Assembly (NCBI GenBank): GCA_024304995.1
Contig: JAMWZD010000003.1
Location: 124,001-188,000, forward strand
Direction: 5' to 3'
From: Rickettsiales bacterium
Lineage (GTDB): Bacteria > Pseudomonadota > Alphaproteobacteria > Rickettsiales > UBA998
DNA length: 64,000 bases
Below, one piece after another: positions 7,730 through 16,547 of the stretch. The stretch's first letter is position 1; each line of letters opens with the position of its first letter. Position numbers and translations under genes: made by a program. The notes under the pieces are model-generated. The model saw only the letters and a list, made by a program, of their open reading frames with translations, was not told where the DNA came from and did no database searches.

Positions 7730-7759
7730 AAAAAAGCATCCATTTTGAAGTTCTGTTGT

Positions 7760-7788
7760 ATTATACATAAATTTGAATCAAACGCCAA
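7760..7788 (-). promoter_or_regulatory. Promoter of the aldolase gene
   Basis: On the minus strand TTGGCG (7783-7788), a 17-base spacer, then TATAAT (7760-7765). It places the transcript start near 7753, upstream of ATG 7729 and downstream of the alternative ATG 7768, and so decides the start codon. Confidence 0.6.
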
Positions 7789-7840
7789 CGAAGCAACGAA
7801 AATTTAATCTTTTTCGGACAATCTTTTGAGAGGAAACATT

Positions 7841-8899
7841 ATGAACGGATATTCTATGCCACGCAGAATACAAACTATCATCAACCGTGTCGCAGGGGAC
7901 GTGGAAGAATTTGCAACATTAAACGAGAAAGTTGCAGGACAGATCAACCTGCTTTCGTTAAATGCAACGATTGAAGCAGCAAGAGCAGGCGAAGCAGGGC
8001 GCGGATTTACCGTGGTTGCAAGTGAAGTGAAAAACCTTGCATCGCAAGCCTCCAAAAACTCTCTTAATTTTCGTCAGGTGGTGCTGCAGCGCATTGAACA
8101 GGGGCGCGTGATTACGGATAAGCTCGTAAAAGACCTTGAAGGCACACGCCTTTCCGATGCAGCGTATAATCTGGTGCAGCATTTGAGCAGTTGCGGGTCC
8201 CGCATTTCATCAGATGTGCGTTGGTGGGCGCAGGATCTATCATTGCAAAAAGCACTGAATGAGCCATCCCACGAGAGCATTTTGCAGGCAAATAAACGTC
8301 TTTCCATGATGAATAGACATTACAGCATGTATACGAACATTTTGCTGGTGGATGATTCTGGCAAGGTGATTGCTTCCTCGCAGACAGGAAAATATCCTTC
8401 AATCGTGGGGTCGCATGTGTCTGGGCTTGGCTGGTTCACTGAAGCCATGAGTTCCCGCAGCAGCAATGATTATGTTGCAGATTCTCCGCAGCATGATGCC
8501 ATGCATAATAACCGCCTGACCGCATATTACAGCACTGCCGTGCGCGCGGATGAACATGGCGCAGGGGAGCCTATTGGCGTGATTGCGCTGGTATATGACT
8601 GGGAATCTGTTGCACGGGATCAGGTCTATTCTTCGCCATCCTTTAATGAGGATGAATGGTTACGTTCCGAAGTGATGGTGCTGGATGCAGATTTGCGGGT
8701 TATCGGGTCTTCCAACAACCGCAGCACCTTGCAGCGTTATCCTTTAGAGCTTTCAGCATCTGAAAGACATTCCTATACAGATGCGGAAGGGCAGATTGTC
8801 GCATATGCCAAAACTGGAAAAGGCAATGAGACACTTTATGGCGTGGTCATTCAGACACCTGTCAGTCAGGATGATGTTGACAATGCGGTGATGGATTAA
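7841..8899 (+). CDS. Soluble chemoreceptor-like protein: MCP signalling tip followed by a Cache-like region
   Basis: 352 residues from ATG 7841, which follows GAGAGGAAACATT. Residues 36-56 contain the methyl-accepting chemotaxis protein hairpin tip ([20 protein letters not shown]), then [14 protein letters not shown], the segment that contacts CheA and CheW. Only about 35 residues precede the tip, so one coiled-coil arm is nearly absent. Residues from about 100 to 345 resemble a double-Cache/PDC sensor ([58 protein letters not shown]). No transmembrane helix is present. Sensor-after-signal order in a cytoplasmic protein is unusual, so it may be a truncated receptor or a signalling adaptor. 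It ends 4 bases into the convergent glmU. Confidence 0.8.
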   Translation: MNGYSMPRRIQTIINRVAGDVEEFATLNEKVAGQINLLSLNATIEAARAGEAGRGFTVVASEVKNLASQASKNSLNFRQVVLQRIEQGRVITDKLVKDLEGTRLSDAAYNLVQHLSSCGSRISSDVRWWAQDLSLQKALNEPSHESILQANKRLSMMNRHYSMYTNILLVDDSGKVIASSQTGKYPSIVGSHVSGLGWFTEAMSSRSSNDYVADSPQHDAMHNNRLTAYYSTAVRADEHGAGEPIGVIALVYDWESVARDQVYSSPSFNEDEWLRSEVMVLDADLRVIGSSNNRSTLQRYPLELSASERHSYTDAEGQIVAYAKTGKGNETLYGVVIQTPVSQDDVDNAVMD

Positions 8900-10197
8900 T
8901 CCTTTTTCTTATTGACCTGACGGCTTCTGCCAAATGCTTTGGCATTATCTGGCACATCTTCAGTGATGACGCTGCCTGCGGCGATAAGCACATCATTTCC
9001 TATCGTGACAGGCGCAACCATCGCGGTGTCCGAGCCCACAAACACATCGCTGCCAATGGTGGTTTTGTGTTTGTTTGTGCCGTCATAATTGCAGGTGATC
9101 GTGCCAGCACCAATGTTCGTTCTTGCCCCGATCTCTGCATCTCCGAGATATGATAAATGCCCTGCTTTTGCGCCTTCATGGAAAATGGCGTTTTTCACTT
9201 CCACAAAGTTTCCAACGGCACTTTTGTCTTTTAACTCTGCCCCTGGGCGCAGGCGGGCATATGGCCCCACATTCACATATGCGCCAATGGTTGCGCCTTC
9301 CAGATGTGAGAAACTCTTAATTGTGGAATAATCACCCACGCTGACCTTTTTGCCAAACACCACATGCGGCTGCACAATCACATCATATCCAAATGTGGTA
9401 TCCATGCTGAGCATTACTGTTTCTGGTGCAACCAGACCTACACCTGAATCCAGCGCGTGTGAGCGCAGACGAGTTTGGATGATATGATACGCCTGCGCCA
9501 GTTCTGAGCGTTTGTTAATACCGAGCATTTCTTCTTCATCAGCGATAATGTAACCGCATTTTTTGCCCTGATTATTGGCGATTTTGACAATATCCGTCAG
9601 GTAATATTCATCTTTCGCGTTGTTATTATCAATCGCAGCAATTAATTGCGGTGCTTCTTTGGCATTAATCGCCATCAAACCCGCATTGCATAAATCAATC
9701 TCGCGCTGTTCGTCGGATGCATCTTTATACTCCACGATAGCATCCACATAGCCCGATTCATCGCAAATAATCCGTCCATATTGCGCGGGGTCTTTTGGTT
9801 GCATCGCGGTGAGTGCCACATCGCATTGCTGCGCTTTTTCCAGTAAGCGTTGCAATGTGCCAAGACGCGTTAAAGGAGAATCTCCATACAGCACCAGCAG
9901 CGTGCCATCAAATGCATCCATCCCTTCCAGTGCTGACTTTACTGCATCTCCCGTGCCTAGTGCCTTGCGCTGCACCACATGCTTAATATCTGCGTAACAT
10001 GCTTTGCCTTCGTCAAAAATGGCATCTGCGTTAGGAGATGTCACCAGCGCCATATGCGCTGGGTTGAGCTGTTTTGCCGTTTCAATCACATGCTTTAATA
10101 CAGACCATCCTGCAAGGTCATGAAGAACTTTGGATGTATCTGATTTCATGCGTGAGCTTTGTCCTGCAGCAAGGATAATAATGGCAAGTTGTGACAT
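8896..10197 (-). CDS. glmU: Bifunctional N-acetylglucosamine-1-phosphate uridyltransferase / glucosamine-1-phosphate acetyltransferase
   Basis: 433 residues. It makes UDP-GlcNAc for peptidoglycan and LPS in two steps: acetylation of glucosamine-1-phosphate, then uridylyl transfer. The N-terminal pyrophosphorylase domain has [12 protein letters not shown] (residues 9-20), LYGDSPL and a conserved NAGLMA. The C-terminal left-handed beta-helix shows hexapeptide repeats and the acetyl-CoA region [17 protein letters not shown], followed by GSDVFVGSD and AAGSVIT. It is slightly shorter than the roughly 450-residue E. coli enzyme. It stands alone on the minus strand. Confidence 0.97.
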   Translation of the reverse strand: MSQLAIIILAAGQSSRMKSDTSKVLHDLAGWSVLKHVIETAKQLNPAHMALVTSPNADAIFDEGKACYADIKHVVQRKALGTGDAVKSALEGMDAFDGTLLVLYGDSPLTRLGTLQRLLEKAQQCDVALTAMQPKDPAQYGRIICDESGYVDAIVEYKDASDEQREIDLCNAGLMAINAKEAPQLIAAIDNNNAKDEYYLTDIVKIANNQGKKCGYIIADEEEMLGINKRSELAQAYHIIQTRLRSHALDSGVGLVAPETVMLSMDTTFGYDVIVQPHVVFGKKVSVGDYSTIKSFSHLEGATIGAYVNVGPYARLRPGAELKDKSAVGNFVEVKNAIFHEGAKAGHLSYLGDAEIGARTNIGAGTITCNYDGTNKHKTTIGSDVFVGSDTAMVAPVTIGNDVLIAAGSVITEDVPDNAKAFGRSRQVNKKKD

Positions 10198-10317
10198 AAT
10201 AATATTCCGTTAATTTTGTTCCTTTTATTGTTTTTTTTGTAAATCAAGTCAACAAGTTGTTGCGCAAAGGCACAAATTCCTTTTAATGTGGCTACATTAA
10301 CAATTTGATATAGTTAT

Positions 10318-11895
10318 ATGACTGAAAATATTATTACTATTGCACCTTATGCATTTTTAATTGCCTTGCTAGTGGCATGTGGCATTGCAGTCGTGTCGCT
10401 TTCCAGCATCAAAAAGCTGCATCTGCGCCTGAAAGAATGCGAGATTGAGCTGGCAACCGCGAAAGCTGCGGTGAGCGGTGCAGAAGATCAGTTGCATGAA
10501 TATCATATTATTCGGTCCTCACATGAAGAACTGGTGGCAGACCGTTCCAAAGCAGTGGCAGAACGGGATGAGACGCTCAAACAGCTGGATGCCATGCGCC
10601 GAGACCGTGACATTGCCGTGAAAAGCAAGGAACGTGCAGACTTTTTAACAGGTGAGGCAGAACGTCGTGCGCAACTGGCACAGCAGGAGCTTTCTTCCTT
10701 TAAAGAGCGCATGAAAGACTGGGAAAATCAAAGAGAACATTCAGTGGAAGCAGCGCGCGCTGCCATTATGAAAGCGGGGGGCGATATGTCCTCCAAATTG
10801 CTGGAAGACCATAAGCGCGAAACGGAAGAGACGCACAAGCAGGGCGAGGAACGCGTACGCAAAACGACGGAGCAGTTGCTTCAGAAATTTGAGATTATTG
10901 CAAAATCCGTCCATACGCTGCAAAGCACCACGCTGGATACGCGTTCACAGATTGATACGGTAATGAAATCACTCAGCAACCCCGCAGGCGCAGGGCAGAT
11001 GGCAGAAATAGGTCTTGAAAATTCGCTGAAAGATCTGGGGTTGAGCAAAGGACGCGACTTTGTTATGCAATATAGCACGACAGGCCAGGACGGCAAAACA
11101 TTGCGCCCAGATGCAGTGATCTTCCTTCCGCAGGACACGGTGATGGTAGTGGATTGCAAAGCATCCAAAGCGCTGATTGAACTGGCAAAAGCCAAAACGC
11201 CAGAGCAGGAAAAACAAGCCATGAACAATCTGCGCAAGACAATGAATGAACATCTGCGCGCATTAGCCAGTAAAGATTATCGCGCAGCCGTGTTGCAGAG
11301 CTTCAGAGATGCTGGAAAGAGCGAAAATGTCGGTCATATTTTCAACGTGATGTATCTGCCAAGTGAATCTGCCATTGAGCGTGTGCGCGAAGTGGATTCC
11401 CGCTTTGATGAGAAACTCAGCAAACATAATATTATCCTGGCAGGACCAAGCAGCCTGTCTGGTCTGTTCTCTTTAGCAAAAATGAACATTGCCGCCGCAA
11501 AACAGGTGGAAAATGAAAAACTGATCATTGAACTTGTTCAGGATTTGATGGAAAGTACCATTACTGCATATGAGCATGTAGGCAAAGTGGGCAAAGGCAT
11601 TCATTCTGCAATGATTCATTTTGAAGGATTTGCGAAGTCAGTTAATTCCCGTCTGCTGCCGCGTATGCGTGCGCTGAAAGAAGCTGGTGTCTCACCTACG
11701 AAAAACCGCGAAATCCCACAACCACTACCAATTTACGACGTGCGCCGTGTGGAACAGACCGTGGTTATTCAAGCGGAAAGTGAACGTCGTCCAGTAGAAA
11801 ACCAGTCATCCAATGACAAAGGCAAACAACCTCCACGTGAGGATGACAAGGTCAAATCCCTCCAGCATAAACGCAGAGAGATGGCGGGCGCTTGA
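10318..11895 (+). CDS. rmuC: DNA recombination protein RmuC
   Basis: 525 residues. An N-terminal membrane helix (YAFLIALLVACGIAVVSL) is followed by a long coiled coil to about residue 220 rich in Glu, Arg and Lys, then the RmuC core. The core has the PD-(D/E)xK-like nuclease motif as LRPDAVIFLPQ followed by VVDCKASK, and the family-typical MYLPSESAIERV and AGPSSL segments. A Pro/Gln/Lys-rich tail of about 60 residues follows. RmuC limits DNA inversion at short inverted repeats in E. coli, which is relevant given the many palindromic elements here. It begins a same-strand run with pdeM; the gap is 34 bases. Confidence 0.94.
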   Translation: MTENIITIAPYAFLIALLVACGIAVVSLSSIKKLHLRLKECEIELATAKAAVSGAEDQLHEYHIIRSSHEELVADRSKAVAERDETLKQLDAMRRDRDIAVKSKERADFLTGEAERRAQLAQQELSSFKERMKDWENQREHSVEAARAAIMKAGGDMSSKLLEDHKRETEETHKQGEERVRKTTEQLLQKFEIIAKSVHTLQSTTLDTRSQIDTVMKSLSNPAGAGQMAEIGLENSLKDLGLSKGRDFVMQYSTTGQDGKTLRPDAVIFLPQDTVMVVDCKASKALIELAKAKTPEQEKQAMNNLRKTMNEHLRALASKDYRAAVLQSFRDAGKSENVGHIFNVMYLPSESAIERVREVDSRFDEKLSKHNIILAGPSSLSGLFSLAKMNIAAAKQVENEKLIIELVQDLMESTITAYEHVGKVGKGIHSAMIHFEGFAKSVNSRLLPRMRALKEAGVSPTKNREIPQPLPIYDVRRVEQTVVIQAESERRPVENQSSNDKGKQPPREDDKVKSLQHKRREMAGA

Positions 11896-11929
11896 AAATA
11901 GATGCTGCGTGACATATCTATAGATATAG

Positions 11930-12598
11930 ATGAGTCAGACTATATGCACCCGATTTGCCAATCATGATATAATACTGGACGCAGGCTGTGTGCTTGTCGT
12001 GCCTGACCTTAAAATGCTGATTGTGTCTGATCTGCATTTTGAAAAAGGTTCATTTCTCGCCACATCAAATGATCTGCTTCCACAATACGATACACTGGAC
12101 ACTCTGGAACGTTTAAATGGGCTTATAAGGTGGTACCAACCAGAAACCGTTATTTGTTTAGGCGACAGTTTCCATGATGCATATGCACATCACCGCATGA
12201 GTGATGCTTTATGCAATAAGATAAATCAGCTATGTGAATCAGTCATGCGCTGGGTCTGGGTGTTGGGCAATCACGACCCTGACATTGCAGAATGTTTTGC
12301 TGGGGAACGCCTGCCGCATTACCAAATAGACAATGTGATGCTCACTCATGAACCGATGCAAACAGAATTACCGCAGATAATCGGACATTTTCACCCGAAA
12401 ACGCGCATAAAAATGGTGCGTTCACGCATTAGCGGGAAATGTTTTGTGAAAAATGAGAATTATCTGCTCATGCCATCTTTTGGCAGTTATACAGGGGGGC
12501 TGGATGCTTCGCATAATGCAATCCATACTTACATTCCAAAACGGGAACAGAAAAAATTTTTCATATATAACAAAAGAATATGGAAAATTAAAACTTAA
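11930..12598 (+). CDS. pdeM: Ligase-associated DNA damage response endonuclease PdeM-like phosphoesterase
   Basis: 222 residues. The calcineurin-like metallophosphoesterase motifs appear in order: SDLHFEKGS, CLGDSFHD, LGNHDP, LTHEP and GHFHPK. The arrangement and length match the PdeM (SbcD-related) family, usually found with a DNA ligase, an Lhr-like helicase and an exonuclease in bacterial damage response loci. Those partners are not adjacent here; rmuC is upstream and photolyase genes are downstream. No good ribosome binding site precedes the ATG, which leaves the start slightly uncertain. The 3' end overlaps the convergent photolyase-like gene by 4 bases. Confidence 0.87.
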   Translation: MSQTICTRFANHDIILDAGCVLVVPDLKMLIVSDLHFEKGSFLATSNDLLPQYDTLDTLERLNGLIRWYQPETVICLGDSFHDAYAHHRMSDALCNKINQLCESVMRWVWVLGNHDPDIAECFAGERLPHYQIDNVMLTHEPMQTELPQIIGHFHPKTRIKMVRSRISGKCFVKNENYLLMPSFGSYTGGLDASHNAIHTYIPKREQKKFFIYNKRIWKIKT

Positions 12599-13026
12599 GC
12601 CCCTCCGTTTATTTCAAATGCAATTTTTTGCGCCTTATTCCAGTATTTAAAAAACCGCTTTAGTTCAGGTTGCTTATTCATAACTACAAACGGTTCTTCA
12701 TCTGTAATGCAAAGAGGTGCAATGCTGTCTGCCTGTTCAAACAATGCTTTCAATCTGGGGTTGTTGGAGGCAGCCACATGAATTTTCTGTGGATTATTTT
12801 CTAACTTAAGCTGCTGTAATATATCTATTATATTCCCTTTGTAAATGATAACACCCATATCACATAAGGCTTCATAGATGAAGTGCAGGCGATGGAAGCC
12901 ATAATCCATTTCTTGCAGATATGCTTCATCCCAGATAAAAAAGCGATGAGCATTATCGCCTGCTTTTTGAGCTGCGGGATGATTCAGTCTAAGTGCATCT
13001 TCATGAATCCAATATAAATCAGTCAT
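12595..13026 (-). CDS. Photolyase N-terminal alpha/beta domain encoded as a separate protein
   Basis: 143 residues. The opening LYWIHEDALRLNHPAAQKAG matches the start of the DNA photolyase antenna (Rossmann-like) domain, where most family members read W-x-R-x-D-L-R-x-x-D-N-x-A. The rest (FHRLHFIYEALCDMGV followed by IDILQQL) also fits that domain, and the FAD-binding half is absent. It starts inside the end of the upstream FAD-domain gene (8-base overlap), preceded by AAGGGAGATAAAC. The two proteins together would make up one photolyase/cryptochrome, but in reverse gene order. I infer that they form a heterodimer; a stand-alone role is also possible. Confidence 0.75.
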   Translation of the reverse strand: MTDLYWIHEDALRLNHPAAQKAGDNAHRFFIWDEAYLQEMDYGFHRLHFIYEALCDMGVIIYKGNIIDILQQLKLENNPQKIHVAASNNPRLKALFEQADSIAPLCITDEEPFVVMNKQPELKRFFKYWNKAQKIAFEINGGA

Positions 13027-13825
13027 GTTTATCTCCCTTATTTGGAAATAATCTTTGGTGCAATTCTTCGTACGTATAATTTAGTGGTGCATTTCGTTCT
13101 TCTGTCGTATCAACGCTATCGTCAGCATATTTCTGCACGTTTTCGAGATTGAAAATATAGGGTTTATTGCCAAACGTGCTGGCGACCCATTGCCATGAGA
13201 GATTGTTGCTTGCTAAATCCCCATCAATAAGATGATGATGCATCCATTTTGCACCTGCTTTCCAGGATACTCGCCGCCAATGCACTATATAACTTGCAAC
13301 ATACATGCGGGCATGATTATGCAGATATCCTGTTTCATATAAGGTGATGATAAATTGATTGATGCAGGCGCAATCTGTCTGTGCTGAGAGAATATCGTCT
13401 GGTAATATTTCAGCATAATCAGATGCTTTATATCCTGTTTTATAATCTTCAACAGAGTCAAAAATCCATTCAGGATGCGCATCATATATGCGTTGCCAGA
13501 AATCCCTCCACCCTAATTCCTGCACGAATTTAGTCACCTGTTTTGGCTGGCTTGCAGATGCAATAGCTTTGTTGCGAACCTCATTAAGTGATATAATGTG
13601 GTTACTGATGTAAGGAGATAATCTGGTTACGCCTCCATCAAGAAAATTGCGCGTTCTGCCATAATTAATGTAATCAATGTTATTTAATCGCTCTAACGCA
13701 ATATCACGCTTAGCAACAAATGGCGCAATTATATGCGGTTGCTTTACCCAATGTGCAAGTTCTGAGACATAAGCTGCACATTCTTCACGAGAGTCAAAAT
13801 CTGTCTTTAAAGTTTGCATATTCAA
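13019..13825 (-). CDS. FAD-binding domain of photolyase/cryptochrome encoded as a separate protein
   Basis: 268 residues. The FAD-binding half of the photolyase family is clear: NFLDGGVTRLSPYISNHIIS, ELGWRDFWQR, TGYLHNHARMYVASYIVHW, and DGDLASNNLSWQWVASTFG followed by NKPYIFN. It lacks the N-terminal antenna domain, which is instead encoded by the overlapping downstream gene. The family repairs UV-induced pyrimidine dimers with blue light, or acts as a photosensor. The initiating ATG is at 13825 in an AT-rich region divergent from the 4Fe-4S photolyase gene, so light- or damage-linked co-regulation is plausible. Confidence 0.85.
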   Translation of the reverse strand: MNMQTLKTDFDSREECAAYVSELAHWVKQPHIIAPFVAKRDIALERLNNIDYINYGRTRNFLDGGVTRLSPYISNHIISLNEVRNKAIASASQPKQVTKFVQELGWRDFWQRIYDAHPEWIFDSVEDYKTGYKASDYAEILPDDILSAQTDCACINQFIITLYETGYLHNHARMYVASYIVHWRRVSWKAGAKWMHHHLIDGDLASNNLSWQWVASTFGNKPYIFNLENVQKYADDSVDTTEERNAPLNYTYEELHQRLFPNKGDKHD

Positions 13826-13926
13826 AAATATAAGGGTTTACTTATAAATAAGATATAAACAATAACTAGTTTAAAATAACAAAGGTTTCATGGCAAATTT
13901 ATAATGTTTTATCATATGCTTACTAC

Positions 13927-15468
13927 ATGACAAAAACTTTACGACTTATTTTGGGTGATCAGCTGAGCCACAACATTTCTGCCTTGAATCATGCTGACAA
14001 AGAGAACGATATTATTTTGATGTGTGAAGTGTGGGATGAGACGCAATATGTGAGGCATCACAAAAAGAAGATTGCATTTCTCTTTTCTGCCATGCGGCAT
14101 TTTGCAGAGGAATTGCGCGAAAAAGGCTACAATGTAGATTACATCAAGCTGGATGATAATGACAATAGCGGCTCTTTTTCTGGCGAAGTGGAACGTGCCA
14201 TCAACCGCCATAAACCAGAAACTTTGGTAACCACCGAAGCAGCAGAATATCGCGTGTTGCAGATGCAGAAGCAATGGGAAAAGAATTTTGATATTGATGT
14301 GCATATTGCGCATGACAAACGGTTTTTATGCACTCATGCGCAATTTAAGGATTGGGCAGAGGGGCGCAAGCAGCTTCGTATGGAATATTTTTACCGTGAA
14401 ATGCGCAAGGAATATAATATTCTGATGAAAGACGGAAAGCCCGAGGGGGGCGAATGGAATTATGATTCTGAAAACCGCAAACCACCAAAGGACGGGCTGG
14501 ATGTTCCCGCGCCCTATAACGCACAGATAGATGAGATTACGCAGGACGTGCTGGATTTGGTGGCAGATAAATTCGCTGACCATTTCGGCGATTTAGAACC
14601 GTTTTATTTTGCTGTCACACGCGATCAGGCATTATATGCGCTGAAAAAATTCATTGACGAGCGCTTATGCAATTTCGGAACGTATCAGGATGCGATGGTG
14701 CAGGATGAGCCTTGGATGTTCCATGCGCATTTGAGTTTTTACATTAATTGCGGGTTGCTTGACCCGCTGGAATGCGTTCGCAAGGCAGAAGAAGCGTATC
14801 ACAATGACCACGCGCCACTCAATGCTGTAGAAGGGTTTATCCGCCAGATTATTGGCTGGCGGGAATATGTCCGTGGGGTCTATTGGCTGAAAATGCCAGA
14901 TTATGCAGACGAAAACTTCTTTAACGCCAAACGCGATCTGCCAGAATTTTACTGGGGTGGGGAGACCAAAATGAACTGCATGAAACAGTGCGTGAAGGAA
15001 ACGAAAGAACATGCTTATGCGCACCATATTCAGCGTCTCATGGTGCTGGGCAATTTCGCGCTGATTGCAGGACTCAGCGTGGAAGAAGTGAATGAATGGT
15101 ATCTGATTGTCTATGCTGATGCCTATGAATGGGTGGAAATGCCGAATGTCTCTGGCATGATTTTATTTGCAGATGGCGGCGTGCTGGCAAGCAAACCTTA
15201 CGCGTCTGGTGCGAGTTATATCAACAAAATGTCGGATTATTGCGGAAATTGCTCGTATAAACACACCAAGAAAAACGGGGAGGGGGCATGTCCGTTTAAT
15301 TATCTTTATTGGGATTTTCTGGTGCGCAACCGCGAGAAGCTGGAAAATAACCCACGTATCGCCATGATGTATAAGACTTATGACCGCATGGGGGATGATA
15401 AGAAAGACGCGGTTAAAAATGATTCGAAACGATTCTTTAAAAAACTGGAAGCAGGGGAATGTGTGTAA
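13927..15468 (+). CDS. phrB: 4Fe-4S bacterial cryptochrome/(6-4) photolyase family protein
   Basis: 513 residues, the usual length for the FeS-BCP clade. It opens LRLILGDQLSHNISAL, as in PhrB/CryB, and has the family-specific FIRQIIGWREYVRGVYW and MLFADGGVLASKPYASG. Cysteines at 351, 439, 442 and 455 match the iron-sulfur ligands of Agrobacterium PhrB (350, 438, 441, 454 from memory) with a shift of one residue. It binds FAD and a lumazine antenna and repairs (6-4) photoproducts. It is divergent from the split photolyase pair and about 100 bases away. The start follows an AT-rich region with no strong Shine-Dalgarno sequence. Confidence 0.93.
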   Translation: MTKTLRLILGDQLSHNISALNHADKENDIILMCEVWDETQYVRHHKKKIAFLFSAMRHFAEELREKGYNVDYIKLDDNDNSGSFSGEVERAINRHKPETLVTTEAAEYRVLQMQKQWEKNFDIDVHIAHDKRFLCTHAQFKDWAEGRKQLRMEYFYREMRKEYNILMKDGKPEGGEWNYDSENRKPPKDGLDVPAPYNAQIDEITQDVLDLVADKFADHFGDLEPFYFAVTRDQALYALKKFIDERLCNFGTYQDAMVQDEPWMFHAHLSFYINCGLLDPLECVRKAEEAYHNDHAPLNAVEGFIRQIIGWREYVRGVYWLKMPDYADENFFNAKRDLPEFYWGGETKMNCMKQCVKETKEHAYAHHIQRLMVLGNFALIAGLSVEEVNEWYLIVYADAYEWVEMPNVSGMILFADGGVLASKPYASGASYINKMSDYCGNCSYKHTKKNGEGACPFNYLYWDFLVRNREKLENNPRIAMMYKTYDRMGDDKKDAVKNDSKRFFKKLEAGECV

Positions 15469-15575
15469 CGCATGAACAAATAGTAATAGTGTGTGTGCAA
15501 TAGGGTCATTGCTTAATGTTCCGCGTGATATATAAGATGACAATTATATGAAGATATTCTTTTATGCTTGAAACA

Positions 15576-15621
15576 CGCTTTTCTTATGTTACCAATGAGT
15601 AAGGTAACATAAGAGAAAGCG
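15576..15621 (+). other. Long hairpin in the leader of the 37-residue membrane protein gene
   Basis: CGCTTTTCTTATGTTACC (15576-15593) pairs with GGTAACATAAGAGAAAGCG (15603-15621) with one bulge and a 9-base loop. It ends 10 bases before the ATG at 15632, and the only purine-rich candidate ribosome binding site (GAGAAAG) lies in its 3' arm. There is no T run, so it is not a standard terminator. It may be an operator or a translation-control hairpin. Confidence 0.7.
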
Positions 15622-15631
15622 AATATTTAAA

Positions 15632-15745
15632 ATGAAGACATTGATGAAAAATACGTCCGAAGCATTTTCTACCTTTGCAGGGTCTATGGTACTCTTATTC
15701 ATTCTAACTGGGCTGGCACTGGTCATCGTCGATGCGGCACTCTGA
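15632..15745 (+). CDS. Small single-pass membrane protein, 37 residues
   Basis: The frame reads a polar, basic start (MKTLMKNTSEAFSTFAG) followed by a strong hydrophobic helix (SMVLLFILTGLALVIVDAAL) and a TGA at 15743. I do not recognise it. Support for a real gene is the membrane-helix composition, the location 7 bases before xth and the structured leader; the frame is too short to rely on length. It may be a membrane-acting regulatory peptide or a toxin-like peptide. The ribosome binding site is masked in the upstream hairpin. Confidence 0.45.
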   Translation: MKTLMKNTSEAFSTFAGSMVLLFILTGLALVIVDAAL

Positions 15746-15751
15746 GCCTTC

Positions 15752-16546
15752 ATGAAGCTACGTATTGCCACATGGAACATTAATTCCGTACGATTAAGAA
15801 TAGGTCTGGTGAAGTATTATTGTGAGATGCATCAGCCAGATATTTTATGTTTGCAGGAAACCAAAACGGAAGACAAATTTTTTCCTTTTGAAGCGTTTCA
15901 TGCAATGGGCTATAAGCATCTGCTTTTTGACGGGCAGAAAAGTTATAATGGTGTGGCGATTGCGTCTAAACTCCCCATTCAGAAAGCGGATGTGATGAAT
16001 GTGACAGGTGATGATGCTAAGCGCCATATGGTGGCATATCTGCCAGAGCATAATCTAACAATACATAATTTTTATATGCCTGCTGGCGGCGATGAACCAG
16101 ACCCTGTTGTTAATCCTAAATTTGCGAATAAACTGGCATTTTTACACGCGCTGACGGCGTGGACTCCCCATGTGAAAGAGATGCGATCTGTAATGGTGGG
16201 GGATTTTAATATTGCGCCGTATGAACATGATGTCTGGTCGCACAAACAGTTGTTGAAGGTGGTGTCTCACACGCCGATTGAAGTGGAATTGCTGAACGGC
16301 TTGCGTGATGCTGGCGGCTGGGTGGACACAGCAAGAGAGTTTGTTTCACCAGATGAAAAATGCTATAGTTGGTGGAGTTATCGCAATCGTGACTGGAGAA
16401 AGTCCAACCGAGGGCGCAGGCTGGATCATATTTGGGTGACGCAGGCGCTGAAAAATGGATTGAAGCACTATCACCATTGTGACGAGGCGCGTGACTGGGA
16501 AAAACCATCAGATCATATTCCAGTGTTGCTGGAATTGGAGGTATAG
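15752..16546 (+). CDS. xth: Exodeoxyribonuclease III (AP endonuclease)
   Basis: 264 residues. The exonuclease III/APE fold is marked by RIATWNINSVRLR, CLQETKTED, YNGVAIASK, MVGDFNIAP, YSWWSYR, RGRRLDHIWVT and the terminal SDHIPVLLEL, which carry the metal-binding and catalytic Asn, Glu, Asp and His residues. It cuts DNA 5' to abasic sites and degrades 3' ends. It lies in the repair gene run 10.3-16.5 kb. The ATG at 15752 is 6 bases after the stop of the small membrane gene, and the next gene starts one base after its stop, so all three may be cotranscribed. Confidence 0.96.
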   Translation: MKLRIATWNINSVRLRIGLVKYYCEMHQPDILCLQETKTEDKFFPFEAFHAMGYKHLLFDGQKSYNGVAIASKLPIQKADVMNVTGDDAKRHMVAYLPEHNLTIHNFYMPAGGDEPDPVVNPKFANKLAFLHALTAWTPHVKEMRSVMVGDFNIAPYEHDVWSHKQLLKVVSHTPIEVELLNGLRDAGGWVDTAREFVSPDEKCYSWWSYRNRDWRKSNRGRRLDHIWVTQALKNGLKHYHHCDEARDWEKPSDHIPVLLELEV

Positions 16547-16547
16547 A

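Noticed and set aside
7730-7768. Longer start for the aldolase at ATG 7768
   Set aside because: A TTGGCG-17-TATAAT promoter overlaps this codon, and the extra 13 residues do not look like the family N-terminus.
12595-13825. Split photolyase as a simple frameshift of one gene
   Set aside because: Domain order is inverted relative to fused photolyases, and each gene has its own start; the second has a good ribosome binding site.
16479-16547. Upstream GTG start for the M23 peptidase, inside xth
   Set aside because: It would bury an obvious signal peptide; ATG 16548 has GGAGG upstream.
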